Shown piece after piece: positions 7,871-16,506 of a stretch of 64,000 bases of DNA; the stretch's first letter is position 1, and every line of letters starts with the position of its first letter. The position numbers were made by a program, and so were the translations under genes. The notes below the pieces were generated by a model. That model did no database searches. It was given only the letters and a program-made list of their open reading frames with translations, and was not told the origin of the DNA. Source of the stretch: Streptomyces sp. Mut1 (GTDB lineage Bacteria; Actinomycetota; Actinomycetes; Streptomycetales; Streptomycetaceae); contig NZ_CP120997.1 of NCBI RefSeq assembly GCF_030719295.1, positions 1,922,001 to 1,986,000 on the forward strand. The letters are read 5' to 3'.

Positions 7871-9664
7871 ATGCGGTACACCCGCCAAGCACAGCCCCGT
7901 CGCAATGGTGACAAGCGAGTGATCCGTACGACGGCGCGCGGCTACGAAGTCCTGCGGGATCCGGGGCTGAACAAGGGCACCGCATTCAGCGAGGGGGAGC
8001 GCGCGGCGCTCGGTCTGGACGGGCTGCTTCCTCCGGCGGTCACCGCGGATATGGAGCAGCAGCTGGATCGCGCGTACGCGGCCTATTCCTCGGAACCCAC
8101 CGATCTGGCCAAGCATGTGTACATGTGGCGGCTGCACGACAACAACGTCACATTGTTCTATGCCTTGCTCCAGCGTCACCTGCTGGAAATGCTTCCGGTG
8201 GTGTACGACCCTGTTGTGGGCGAAGCGATCGAGAGCTACAGCGAGGTCTTCACCCGGCCCCGCGGGGTGTATTTGAGCCTCGGGGATCCGGAGAGCGTCG
8301 AGGCTCGTCTCGCCGCGTTCGGGGCCGACGGCGACGACATCGACCTGCTGGTCGCCTCCGATGCCGAAGAAATCCTGGGTATCGGCGACTGGGGTTCCAA
8401 CGGGATCGACATCGCGGTGGGCAAGCTCGCGGTCTACACCGCCGCGGCCGGCATCGACCCGTACCGGGTCATTCCGGTGATCCTGGACGCGGGCACGAAC
8501 AACGAGAAACTCCTCAACGACCCGATGTACATCGGGTACCGCCACGGCCGGAAGCGCGGCAAGGAGTACGACGCCTTCATCGAGGCCTACGTCACCGCGG
8601 CGCAGAAACTGTTCCCCAAGGCCCTTCTGCACTGGGAGGACTTCGGGTCCACGAACGCCCGCCGGATCCTGGACACCTATGCGGACCGGGTTCCGTCCTT
8701 CAACGACGACGTCCAGGGCACAGGAGCCGTCGTGATGGCCGGTCTGCTCAACGCGGTCCGGCTGAGCGGGACTCCGTGGACCGGTCAGCGCGCGGTGGTC
8801 CTCGGAGGGGGAAGCGCCGGGTGCGGGATCGCGGACCAGATCCGCGATCAGATGGTGCGGTCCGGGCTGTCGAAGGACGAAGCCACCCGGCGGATCTGGA
8901 TCGTTGACCTGCCGGGCCTGCTGACCGAGGATCTCGGGCCGGATCTGCTGCCCTACCAGCGTCCCTACGCCCGGCCTTCGGCCGAGGTCCAAGATCTGGC
9001 CCGCACTCCGTGCGACGTGGTCACCGCCGCCGAAACGCGCTGGCCGGCCATGGCCGGCCTGCGAGCGCGGGCAGCTTCGGGCGACGGAATCATCGACCTC
9101 GCCACGGTGGTGGCTGCCGTGAAGCCCACGATCCTCATCGGCACGTCGACCACTCCTGGCATGTTCACCGAGGAGATCGTGCGGAAGATGGCGGCCTCCG
9201 TGGAGCGCCCGATCGTTTTCCCCTTGTCGAACCCGACCAGTCTGCACGAGGCCACTCCAGCACATCTGCTGGAATGGACGGATGGAAAGTGCCTGGTCGC
9301 GACGGGCGCCCCATTCGACGATGTCGAACGCGACGGGGTCGTCCACCGTATCGGCCAAGCCAATAACGCCGCGCTCTACCCGGGGCTGGGGCTGGGCGTC
9401 ATTGCTTCCCGCGCCTCAAAGGTCTCCCCCGAAATGCTGCAGGCCGCCGCGGAGGCGGTGGCCGGGCAGGCGGACGTGAGCACGCCGGGGGCTTCGCTCC
9501 TTCCCTCCAACTCGGAACTGCGGACGACGTCGAGCATCGTCGCCGTTCAAGTGGTGCAGACCGCTGTCGAGCAGGGACTGGCCCGAGCAACGATCGATGA
9601 GCCGGTGGAAGCCGTCCGGCGGAATGTGTGGTGGCCCGAGTACTCGACGGTCGAGGCGGTGTGA
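7871..9664 (+). CDS. NAD-type malic enzyme (malate oxidoreductase, decarboxylating)
   Basis: The product is 597 residues, the size of the large MaeA/SfcA class. Motifs include the malic-enzyme core LFYALLQRHLLEMLPVVYDP, GVYLSLGD, GIGDWGSNGIDIAVGKLAVY, VILDAGTNNEKLL, HWEDFGSTNARRIL, FNDDVQGTGAVVMAG and the nucleotide site VVLGGGSAGCGIADQIRDQM. It converts malate to pyruvate and CO2 with NAD(P). The ATG at 7871 follows AGGAGG at ideal spacing. Codons such as TTG, GAA, CTT and GTT are clearly more frequent than in neighbouring genes, suggesting later acquisition. Six bases separate it from fumarase, so the two form an operon. The 120 N-terminal residues resemble the family; cofactor preference cannot be read with certainty. 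Confidence 0.93.
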   Translation: MRYTRQAQPRRNGDKRVIRTTARGYEVLRDPGLNKGTAFSEGERAALGLDGLLPPAVTADMEQQLDRAYAAYSSEPTDLAKHVYMWRLHDNNVTLFYALLQRHLLEMLPVVYDPVVGEAIESYSEVFTRPRGVYLSLGDPESVEARLAAFGADGDDIDLLVASDAEEILGIGDWGSNGIDIAVGKLAVYTAAAGIDPYRVIPVILDAGTNNEKLLNDPMYIGYRHGRKRGKEYDAFIEAYVTAAQKLFPKALLHWEDFGSTNARRILDTYADRVPSFNDDVQGTGAVVMAGLLNAVRLSGTPWTGQRAVVLGGGSAGCGIADQIRDQMVRSGLSKDEATRRIWIVDLPGLLTEDLGPDLLPYQRPYARPSAEVQDLARTPCDVVTAAETRWPAMAGLRARAASGDGIIDLATVVAAVKPTILIGTSTTPGMFTEEIVRKMAASVERPIVFPLSNPTSLHEATPAHLLEWTDGKCLVATGAPFDDVERDGVVHRIGQANNAALYPGLGLGVIASRASKVSPEMLQAAAEAVAGQADVSTPGASLLPSNSELRTTSSIVAVQVVQTAVEQGLARATIDEPVEAVRRNVWWPEYSTVEAV

Positions 9665-9670
9665 CGCGCG

Positions 9671-11134
9671 ATGACGCAGAACTCCGGCCAGGCGCCCCGC
9701 GTACTCGACATCGCAATCGGGCTGCACACCTCCGGGACCCGCGAGGAGAGCGATTCCCTCGGTGCCGTGCGGGTCCCGGCCGATCACTACTGGGGGGCGC
9801 AGACCCAACGCTCGCTCCAGCATTTCGACATCGGCGGGGACAAGGACCGCATGCCCATCGAGGTCTACCGGGCGTACGGAATCGTCAAGAAGGCAGCGGC
9901 ACGTATCAACACCGCGGCGGGCAGCCTGCCGGCCTGGATGGGCAGCCTCATCGGCACGGTTGCGGACGAGGTCGTCTCCGGACAGCTCGACAGCGAATTC
10001 CCGCTCTTCGTATGGCAGACCGGCTCAGGCACGCAGTCGAACATGAACGTCAACGAGGTCATCTCCAACAGGTGCATTCAGCTGGTGGGCGGCGAGCTGG
10101 GGACCAAGAGGCCCGTACACCCCAACGACCACGTGAACATGTCGCAGTCCTCGAACGACACCTTCCCCACAGCGATGCACATCGCAGCCGACACCATGCT
10201 TCACCAGCACGTACTGCCGCAGCTCGACGACCTGCAGAAGGCGCTGAGCGACAAGAGCCGGCAGTGGAACGACGTGGTGAAGATCGGCCGGACCCATCTT
10301 GAGGACGCAACACCACTGACCGTGGGCCAGGAATGGTCCGGCTACGCCGCGATGGTTCAGGACGCACGAGACGCACTGGTGGCGGATTCGTCCGGATTGC
10401 CGCGTCTCGCGGTCGGCGGCACGGCCGTCGGTACCGGTCTCAACACCGCTCAGGGATTCGACGGACGGATGGCTGAGGCGATCGCCGATCTGACCGGACG
10501 CCCCTTCGTCACCGCACCGAACAAGTTCGCCGCTCAAGGATCTCTTGACGCTCTGGTCCGCTGCTCCGGCGGGCTGCGCAATCTGGCCGTCACCCTCTTC
10601 AAGATCGCCAACGATCTGCGATGGCTCGGGTCGGGCCCACGGGCCGGCCTTCACGAACTGGTGCTGCCGTCGAACGAGCCGGGCTCGTCGATCATGCCGG
10701 GCAAGGTCAACCCGACACAGGCCGAGGCCATGCTGATGGTGGCCATCCAGGTCATCGGCAACGACACGACTGTGGCGGTCGCGGGGAAGGAGGGGAACTT
10801 CGAGCTCAACGCCTTCCGGCCGATCATCCTCGCCAACCTCCTCCACAGCATGAGAATCATGGGCGACATGTGCAACCATTTCCGGCGCTTCATGATCGAG
10901 GGAACCACTCTCGACAAGCGCAGGATCAAGGAGTACGTCGACAGCTCGGTGATGATGGTGACGGCTCTGTCACCAGTGATCGGCTACGACAAGGCGTCGG
11001 CGATCGCTCACAAGGCCATGGATGAGGACCTGACGCTGCGACAGGCGGCCATCGCCTGCGGAATCGACGCCGAGGAGTTCGACCGCGTGGTCGTCCCCCT
11101 GGCCATGACCCGGCCGGGACCCCAGGCGCACTGA
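9671..11134 (+). CDS. fumC: Class II fumarase
   Basis: The product is 487 residues with the class II fumarase/aspartase motifs in order: VPADHYWGAQTQRSLQHF, TGSGTQSNMNVNEVISNR, HPNDHVNMSQSSNDTFPTAM, GRTHLEDATPLTVGQEWSGY and the superfamily signature GSSIMPGKVNPTQ. It interconverts fumarate and malate as a soluble tetramer. It begins six bases after the malic enzyme stop, so both are likely co-transcribed and together convert fumarate to pyruvate through malate. The N-terminus has about 25 extra residues before the conserved part. Codon choice is less G/C-rich at third positions than in the flanking genes, like its partner. It is probably a second fumarase in the genome, since Streptomyces usually carry one elsewhere. 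Confidence 0.93.
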   Translation: MTQNSGQAPRVLDIAIGLHTSGTREESDSLGAVRVPADHYWGAQTQRSLQHFDIGGDKDRMPIEVYRAYGIVKKAAARINTAAGSLPAWMGSLIGTVADEVVSGQLDSEFPLFVWQTGSGTQSNMNVNEVISNRCIQLVGGELGTKRPVHPNDHVNMSQSSNDTFPTAMHIAADTMLHQHVLPQLDDLQKALSDKSRQWNDVVKIGRTHLEDATPLTVGQEWSGYAAMVQDARDALVADSSGLPRLAVGGTAVGTGLNTAQGFDGRMAEAIADLTGRPFVTAPNKFAAQGSLDALVRCSGGLRNLAVTLFKIANDLRWLGSGPRAGLHELVLPSNEPGSSIMPGKVNPTQAEAMLMVAIQVIGNDTTVAVAGKEGNFELNAFRPIILANLLHSMRIMGDMCNHFRRFMIEGTTLDKRRIKEYVDSSVMMVTALSPVIGYDKASAIAHKAMDEDLTLRQAAIACGIDAEEFDRVVVPLAMTRPGPQAH

Positions 11135-11149
11135 AGCGGTCCCGGCCGG
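11110..11149 (+). terminator. Terminator-like hairpin spanning the fumarase stop codon
   Basis: CCGGCCGGGACC pairs with GGTCCCGGCCGG around a 16-base loop that contains the TGA at 11132-11134. It would end the malic enzyme-fumarase transcript right at the stop codon. Confidence 0.6.
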
Positions 11150-11337
11150 ACCCGATGCCCGGGAGAGCCATCCCGGCGGTCTGGACCGGCGCAAGCGGCT
11201 GGTGGGGCTGGAGAGGCCGGTTCCGGGCAGGCGGTGGGGCCGGTTCCGGGTCGGCGTGAGGAACGTAACGCAAAGGGTCGGTATCGACGGGTGGAAGAGG
11301 TCTGCTCCGGGGTGCCGTTCTCTGGTTCAATGGGGGC

Positions 11338-11457
11338 ATGGCCAGTTACCCGCACACCTCGGCAGGTCGCAGCGACCTAGAGCCGTTCTGGCCCTCCCGT
11401 CAGCATCACGACTTCGACCGGGTGTGTTGCCGCGCGCTGAACGCGCCGGCCCTCTGA
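11338..11457 (+). CDS. Candidate 39-residue upstream ORF/leader with Cys-Cys motif
   Basis: An ATG after a GGGGG tract opens a 39-codon ORF that begins MASYPHTSAGRSDLEPFWPS and continues with QHHDFDRVCCRALNAPAL before TGA. It ends 83 bases before the winged-helix gene at 11541. The HHDFDRVCCRA segment recalls the His-Asp-x-x-Arg-Val...Cys pattern of short Streptomyces leader peptides linked to cysteine-responsive control, but this is recall, not a search. Composition is protein-like, with Trp, Phe and Tyr. It may be a translated leader of the regulator or an independent small protein. Confidence 0.45.
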   Translation: MASYPHTSAGRSDLEPFWPSRQHHDFDRVCCRALNAPAL

Positions 11458-11540
11458 AGCCGCTCACCCGGCCTCCGGTCCGCGCGCACGCAGCAAGTCC
11501 GTCCACAGACGACTCCTTCGCGCGAAAGAGCTGACCCCTC

Positions 11541-12152
11541 ATGGCGAACACCCGTTCCTTCTCCGCCGCAGCCGCTGCCACCGCAGCGCCGGCGGTGGCC
11601 GCTGCGACCGCATCCGTCCGTTCCCAGTCCCCCAACCGGCACCGGCTGCGTGCCGTCGCCCCCGACGAGGTCGTCCGGCAGGCCGACGTATCCGCGTTCC
11701 TCACGCCGGACGCGACCTGGCTGCCGGCGCCTCAGCACACCCTGCCCACTCTGCCGGGCCGGCCGCCGATGGTCGGTTACCTGGTGCTCGTGCCCGCCGA
11801 CCAGCAGCCGGCCTTCGCCGCTGCCGCCGCCCAGTACACGGTGCCGGAGCAGCCGGTGGACGCGGCGGCGGACGGGCCGGTGACCATCGACCCCGTCCAG
11901 CGCTCCGCCTCGGTGAACGGGCAGCTGCTCGACCTCACCTACCTGGAGTTCGAGCTCCTCGCCCATCTGGTGGCGCACCCCCACCGGGTGCACACCCGCG
12001 ATCAGTTGGTGACCACGGTCTGGGGGTACGGGCACGTGGGCGACGGGCGCACCGTCGATGTCCACATCGCCCGGCTGCGCCGCAAGCTCGGTGCCGAGCA
12101 CCGCCGTTCGATCCAGACGGTGCGGCGGGTGGGGTACAAGTACGCCCCCTGA
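11541..12152 (+). CDS. OmpR/PhoB-type winged-helix protein without receiver domain
   Basis: The product is 203 residues. The C-terminal about 95 residues form an OmpR-type winged helix: LTYLEFELLAHLVAHPHRVH, TRDQLVTTVWGYGHVGDGRT, VDVHIARLRRKLG and RRVGYKYAP. The N-terminal half is Ala/Pro/Val-rich and low in recognisable structure, and lacks the acidic pocket and phospho-Asp of a receiver domain. It therefore looks like an orphan transcription factor rather than a standard response regulator. Similar receiver-less proteins are common in Streptomyces. It is separated from the upstream small ORF by 83 bases. No target is evident; it converges with the MMPL gene over a shared terminator. Confidence 0.85.
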   Translation: MANTRSFSAAAAATAAPAVAAATASVRSQSPNRHRLRAVAPDEVVRQADVSAFLTPDATWLPAPQHTLPTLPGRPPMVGYLVLVPADQQPAFAAAAAQYTVPEQPVDAAADGPVTIDPVQRSASVNGQLLDLTYLEFELLAHLVAHPHRVHTRDQLVTTVWGYGHVGDGRTVDVHIARLRRKLGAEHRRSIQTVRRVGYKYAP

Positions 12153-12171
12153 GCACTCGTGTGAACACAAC

Positions 12172-12210
12172 GGGCTCCGGCCCCGGTGCGGTGCACCGGG
12201 GCCGGAGCCC
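12172..12210. terminator. Bidirectional terminator
   Basis: A perfect 18-base stem (GGGCTCCGGCCCCGGTGC and its complement) with a 3-base loop lies between two convergent genes. Confidence 0.85.
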
Positions 12211-12227
12211 GTCCGGTCCGTCCGGGG

Positions 12228-14360
12228 TCAGCCGCGCACCCCGGGTCCCACCGGGGTCGCGGGGGCGGCCGGCTCCGGTTCGCCGTGGTCCATGGCCCGC
12301 AGCCGGCCGAGGCCGCGCGGGGTGCGCCAGTTGCGCTCGCCGAGCATCGCCATCACGGAGGGCAGCAGCACCATCCGTACGATCGTGGCGTCCAGCAGTA
12401 CCGCGACGGCCAGGCCGACGCCCATCTGCTGCATGTCCTGCATCGAGAGGGTCGCGAAGACCGAGAACACCGCCACCATGATCACGGCGGCGCCGGTCAC
12501 CGCCCCGGCCGTGCGCCGGATGCCCTCGTCGATCGCGGCCGGGGTGGAGAGCCCGCGACCGTGCGCCTCGCGGATCCGGGAGACCACGAAGACGTGGTAG
12601 TCCATCGAAAGGCCGAACAGGACGACGAGGACGAACAGCGGCATCCATGCCTCGACCGCGCCGACGCCTTCCGAGCCGATCAGACCGGCGCCCCAGCCGT
12701 GCTGGAAGACGGCGGTCATCACCCCGTACGCGGCGGCCACCGAGAGCAGGTTGAGCAGGATCGAGGTGACGGCGATGACGTACGAGCGGAAGCAGAACAG
12801 CATCAGCAGGAACGTCACCGCGGTGATGAAGAGGAAGACGGGGGCGATGCCGCGCTTCAGCTGGTCGTTGAAGTCGACGGACCCGGCCACCTCACCGGTG
12901 ACGTAGGCGCGGGCGCCGGTCGAGCCGAAGGCGGCGGGCAGCCGCTCCTCGCGCAGTTCGGCGAGGCCGTCCTTCCCGTCCGGCAGCGGGACCTCGATCT
13001 CGGCGACGTTCTGCGCCCGGTGCACGGTGACGTGGTCGAAGCCGGCGAGGGCCTTGCGGACGGCGGGGGCCGTGATGTCGTCGGCCTCGACGACGACCTG
13101 GGCGGGGGCGGGGCCGCCGGGGAAGGTGTCGCTGATGTGGCGGTAGGCGACGGACAGCGCGGAGTCGGAGCCGAACTGCTTCTCCAGGCCGAGGGACTCG
13201 GTCTTCATGCCGATGGCGGGCACGGCGAGCGCGAGCAGGACGGCGACGGAGGCGGCGGCGAAGAACTTCGGGCTCCTCAGGACGGGCCGCAGCAGCCGGC
13301 CGGCGAGTCGGCCGCTCTGCTTGCCGCCCCGCTTGCCGCGCCGGTTCAGCAGCGGCACCCTGCCCGCGTCGACGCGGTCGCCCAGCCAGGACAGCAGGGC
13401 GGGCAGCACCGTCACGGAGCCGAGCATGGCGATGAGGACGACGATGATCGTGGCGAGGGCGAAGCCCTTGAAGAGCATCAGCCCGGACAGGAACATCCCG
13501 GCCATCGCGACCATCACGGTGAGCCCGGAGACCAGCACGGCCCGGCCGCTGGTGGCGGCGGCGATGCGCAGGGCGGTCTCGGCGTCGCGTCCGGCGGCCC
13601 GCTCGTCGCGTTCGCGCCGCAGGTAGAACAGGCAGTAGTCGACGCCGACGGCGAAGCCCATCAGGAACATCACGGAGTACGTGGTCTGGAAGAGGTGCAG
13701 CTGGTGGCTGGCCAGCGAGAGCAGTCCGAAGGCCGCCATGCACGCGGTGAGGGCCAGCCCCACGGGCAGCAGGGCCGCGACGACGGCTCCGAAGGCGACG
13801 AGCAGGATGCCCAGGGCCAGGGGTACGGCGGTGAACTCGGCCTTCTTGAAGTCCTCGGAGAGCAGGTCGCCGAGCCACTTGCCGGCGCTGGCGTCGCCGA
13901 ACTGGTGGATGGTGACGTCCGGCCGCTTCTCCTCCACCCCGGCCACGGCGTCGAGCACCGGCTGCACCCGGTCGGACGCGGTGCCCGCGTCGCCCTTCAT
14001 CTCGAAGGTGATCAGCGCGTCCTTGCCGTCCTCGGAGCGGACCGGGTCCGCCAGGCCCGTGACCTCGCCGGTCCTGTCGAGGGCGGCGGTCAGCTCCCGC
14101 GCGGCGGTCCGCCAGCCGTCGGGCTCGGCCGCCGACACCATGACGAGTTCACCGGCCCGGTGACCGAGACCCGCGTCGGACAGGATCTGTTCGGCGCGGG
14201 CCGAGTCGCCGGCACCGTTCTCCGCGTCGGTCATCTCGACCATGCCCGAAGCTCCGCCGATGCCCGCGGCGAGTACGACGAAGAGCAGCCAGCCGAAAAT
14301 GGCCGTCTTGCGATGGTGTGCGCTCCACACACCGATACGTGCCGCGAGGTTACGCCTCAT
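12228..14360 (-). CDS. MMPL/RND-family membrane exporter
   Basis: The product is 710 residues, the usual size of Streptomyces MMPL proteins. The N-terminus RKTAIFGWLLFVVLAAGIGG is TM1, followed by a large extracytoplasmic domain (about 40-170), a five-helix bundle, a second loop domain (about 370-510) and a second bundle. The proton-relay Asp-Tyr pairs are present in both halves: GFAVGVDYCLFY and FGLSMDYHVFVVSR. The family exports lipids, pigments or antibiotics using the proton gradient. It is divergent from the two-component genes at 14600-16506, which may control it. The ATG at 14360 opens MRRNLAARIGVWSAHHRKTA. The substrate is unknown. Confidence 0.92.
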   Translation of the reverse strand: MRRNLAARIGVWSAHHRKTAIFGWLLFVVLAAGIGGASGMVEMTDAENGAGDSARAEQILSDAGLGHRAGELVMVSAAEPDGWRTAARELTAALDRTGEVTGLADPVRSEDGKDALITFEMKGDAGTASDRVQPVLDAVAGVEEKRPDVTIHQFGDASAGKWLGDLLSEDFKKAEFTAVPLALGILLVAFGAVVAALLPVGLALTACMAAFGLLSLASHQLHLFQTTYSVMFLMGFAVGVDYCLFYLRRERDERAAGRDAETALRIAAATSGRAVLVSGLTVMVAMAGMFLSGLMLFKGFALATIIVVLIAMLGSVTVLPALLSWLGDRVDAGRVPLLNRRGKRGGKQSGRLAGRLLRPVLRSPKFFAAASVAVLLALAVPAIGMKTESLGLEKQFGSDSALSVAYRHISDTFPGGPAPAQVVVEADDITAPAVRKALAGFDHVTVHRAQNVAEIEVPLPDGKDGLAELREERLPAAFGSTGARAYVTGEVAGSVDFNDQLKRGIAPVFLFITAVTFLLMLFCFRSYVIAVTSILLNLLSVAAAYGVMTAVFQHGWGAGLIGSEGVGAVEAWMPLFVLVVLFGLSMDYHVFVVSRIREAHGRGLSTPAAIDEGIRRTAGAVTGAAVIMVAVFSVFATLSMQDMQQMGVGLAVAVLLDATIVRMVLLPSVMAMLGERNWRTPRGLGRLRAMDHGEPEPAAPATPVGPGVRG

Positions 14361-14599
14361 GGCGGGTTCGCCCCCTGTTGCTGGATGTCCGACGTTGCTC
14401 CTCGAATCTAGGGAGGCGCCGGCCGCCGCCCCAGCCGCTGAACCCCCCGCTCGGCGAGACGTAGGGCGAGGTCAGCGGGGTGGTGCTGGGTACACCCCCG
14501 CCGGGTGGGGAACCGGCTGACGCCCGCGGTGCCCGACGGGTCAGACTGTGTGCGGACCGGGGCCGGCACGAGGCCCCGGCGAGGGGAAGAGGGACCGTG

Positions 14600-15868
14600 A
14601 TGGACGCGAAAATGGGACGGGTCAGGTCGGCACTGCTGGCCGCGGGGCGCGGGCTGGTGCTGTCGGTCGTCGCGCTGGCGGGGTCCATCACACTCTTCGT
14701 GCTGACGGTGCTCTCGATCGCCTTCATCCCGCTGGGCATCGGCCTGGTCACCACCCCGCAGGTGCTGGAGGCCGTCCGCAAGCACGCGAACCAGCGCCGG
14801 CTGATGGCGATCACCTGGTCGAACGTGCGCATCCCGGTCCCGTACCGCCCGTTCCCGAAGGATGTGCGCAGCGGCTTCACCGGGCAGGTGGAGCGGACCA
14901 CGCTGATGCTGAAGGACCCGGCGACCTGGCGGGACATCCAGTGGCTGCTGGTCGACATGACGGCCGGCTACGCGGTGGCCGTGCTGGCGTCGGCGCTGAT
15001 GCTCTACCCGGTGGAGGGGATCGTCCTGGCGGCGGGGCTGTGGCGGGTCTACACGGACGACCGGTACTGGTACGCGTTCGTCCCGGTCGACAGCCAGGGG
15101 ACGGCCCTGCTCGCCGCCGCGCTGGGCGTGGTGCTGTTCACGGCCGGCGTCTTCCTGAGCAATCCCCTGCTGCGGGCCCACTTCATGATCGCCCGCTCGG
15201 TCCTCGCCCCCACCCACGAGCGTGAACTCGCGCAGCGCATCGAGCGGTTGACCGAGACCCGGCACGAGGCGGTCGACACGGCCGCGTCCGAGCTGCGCCG
15301 CATCGAGCGGGACCTGCACGACGGGGCGCAGGCCAGGCTCGTCGCCATGGGCATGAACCTGGGCACCGTCGAGGCGCTCATCGAGAAGGACCCGGAGCAG
15401 GCGAAGAAGCTCCTGGCGATGGCCCGTGAGTCCTCGGCCGAGGCGCTGACCGAGCTGCGTGACCTGGTCCGGGGCATCCACCCGCCGGTACTGGCCGAGC
15501 GCGGGCTCGGGGACGCGGTGAAGGCGCTGGCGCTGCGGCTGCCAATCCCGTGCGAGGTGGACGTGGAGCTGACCGGCCGGGCCGGGGCGCCGGTCGAGTC
15601 GGCGGCGTACTTCGCGGTCAGCGAGGCGCTGACGAACGCGGTGAAGCACGCGGGCGCCGAACGGATCTGGGTGGACCTGCACCACGGCGAGGGGGCGCTC
15701 AGGTTCTCGGTGACGGACAACGGGAAGGGCGGCGCGACGGTCGGCGCGGGCTCGGGCCTGAGCGGAATCGAACGCCGGCTCGGTACATTCGACGGCATCA
15801 TGGCCGTCAGCAGCCCCGCGGGCGGTCCCACCATGGTGACCATGGAGATCCCTTGCGAGTTGTCCTAG
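14600..15868 (+). CDS. NarL-family sensor histidine kinase
   Basis: The product is 422 residues. The N-terminal half is a putative sensor region with two hydrophobic pairs (LVLSVVALAGSITLFVLTVL and AVAVLASALMLYPVEGIVLA, then LLAAALGVVLFTAGVFL). The dimerisation/phospho-acceptor motif is ERDLHDGAQARLVAMGMNLG with His about 240, and the ATPase domain has SEALTNAVKHA (N box) and a GSGLSGIERRL G box. A GTG at 14597 is an equally possible start; GAGGGGAAGAGGG precedes both. It overlaps the response regulator by 16 bases. The signal is unknown. Confidence 0.92.
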   Translation: MDAKMGRVRSALLAAGRGLVLSVVALAGSITLFVLTVLSIAFIPLGIGLVTTPQVLEAVRKHANQRRLMAITWSNVRIPVPYRPFPKDVRSGFTGQVERTTLMLKDPATWRDIQWLLVDMTAGYAVAVLASALMLYPVEGIVLAAGLWRVYTDDRYWYAFVPVDSQGTALLAAALGVVLFTAGVFLSNPLLRAHFMIARSVLAPTHERELAQRIERLTETRHEAVDTAASELRRIERDLHDGAQARLVAMGMNLGTVEALIEKDPEQAKKLLAMARESSAEALTELRDLVRGIHPPVLAERGLGDAVKALALRLPIPCEVDVELTGRAGAPVESAAYFAVSEALTNAVKHAGAERIWVDLHHGEGALRFSVTDNGKGGATVGAGSGLSGIERRLGTFDGIMAVSSPAGGPTMVTMEIPCELS

Positions 15869-16506
15869 CCGAAGATCTCTTCCTGCTGCGCGACGGCCTG
15901 GTCCGCATGCTTGAGGCGTACGACTTCGAGATCGCGGCCGCCGTCGAGACCGGGCCCGAACTGACCAGGGCCTTTGCCGAGTTGGAGCCGGACGTCGCCG
16001 TGGTCGACGTCCGGCTTCCGCCGTCCCACACGGACGAGGGGTTGCAGTGCGCGCTGGCGGCCCGGCGCGCGCGGCCCGGTCTGCCGGTGCTCGTGCTCTC
16101 CCAGCACGTGGAGCAGCTGTACGCGCGCGAGCTGCTGGCGGACGGCAACGGCGGGATCGGCTATCTGCTCAAGGACCGGGTGTTCGACGCCGACCAGTTC
16201 ATCGACGCGGTGCGCCGGGTGGCGGCGGGCGGGACGGCGATGGACCCGCAGGTCATCTCGCAGCTGCTGACGCGGCGTTCGCAGGACAAGCCGATGGGCG
16301 GTCTGACGCCGCGCGAGCGGGAGGTCATGGAGCTGATGGCCCAGGGCCGGTCGAACGCGGCGATCGCCTCGCAGATGGTGATCACGGAGCGGGCGGTGGC
16401 CAAGCACACCTCGAACATCTTCGGGAAGCTCGGCCTGCCCCCGTCCGACGACGACAACCGCCGCGTTCTGGCCGTCCTGGCCTACCTGGACCGGGGGCAG
16501 GGCTAG
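15853..16506 (+). CDS. NarL/LuxR-type response regulator
   Basis: The product is 217 residues. The receiver domain starts RVVLAEDLFLLRDGLVRMLE, with the phospho-acceptor Asp52 in VAVVDVRLPP and the conserved Lys in YLLKDRVF. The output domain is a LuxR helix-turn-helix: LTPREREVMELMAQGRSNAA and ITERAVAKHTSNIFGKLGL. The reading frame has no ATG or GTG near its start; a TTG at 15853 inside the kinase 3' end is the best start, giving translational coupling. It forms a pair with the kinase, and the divergent MMPL exporter is a plausible target. Its stop overlaps the convergent fucosidase stop by 4 bases. Confidence 0.92.
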   Translation: MRVVLAEDLFLLRDGLVRMLEAYDFEIAAAVETGPELTRAFAELEPDVAVVDVRLPPSHTDEGLQCALAARRARPGLPVLVLSQHVEQLYARELLADGNGGIGYLLKDRVFDADQFIDAVRRVAAGGTAMDPQVISQLLTRRSQDKPMGGLTPREREVMELMAQGRSNAAIASQMVITERAVAKHTSNIFGKLGLPPSDDDNRRVLAVLAYLDRGQG

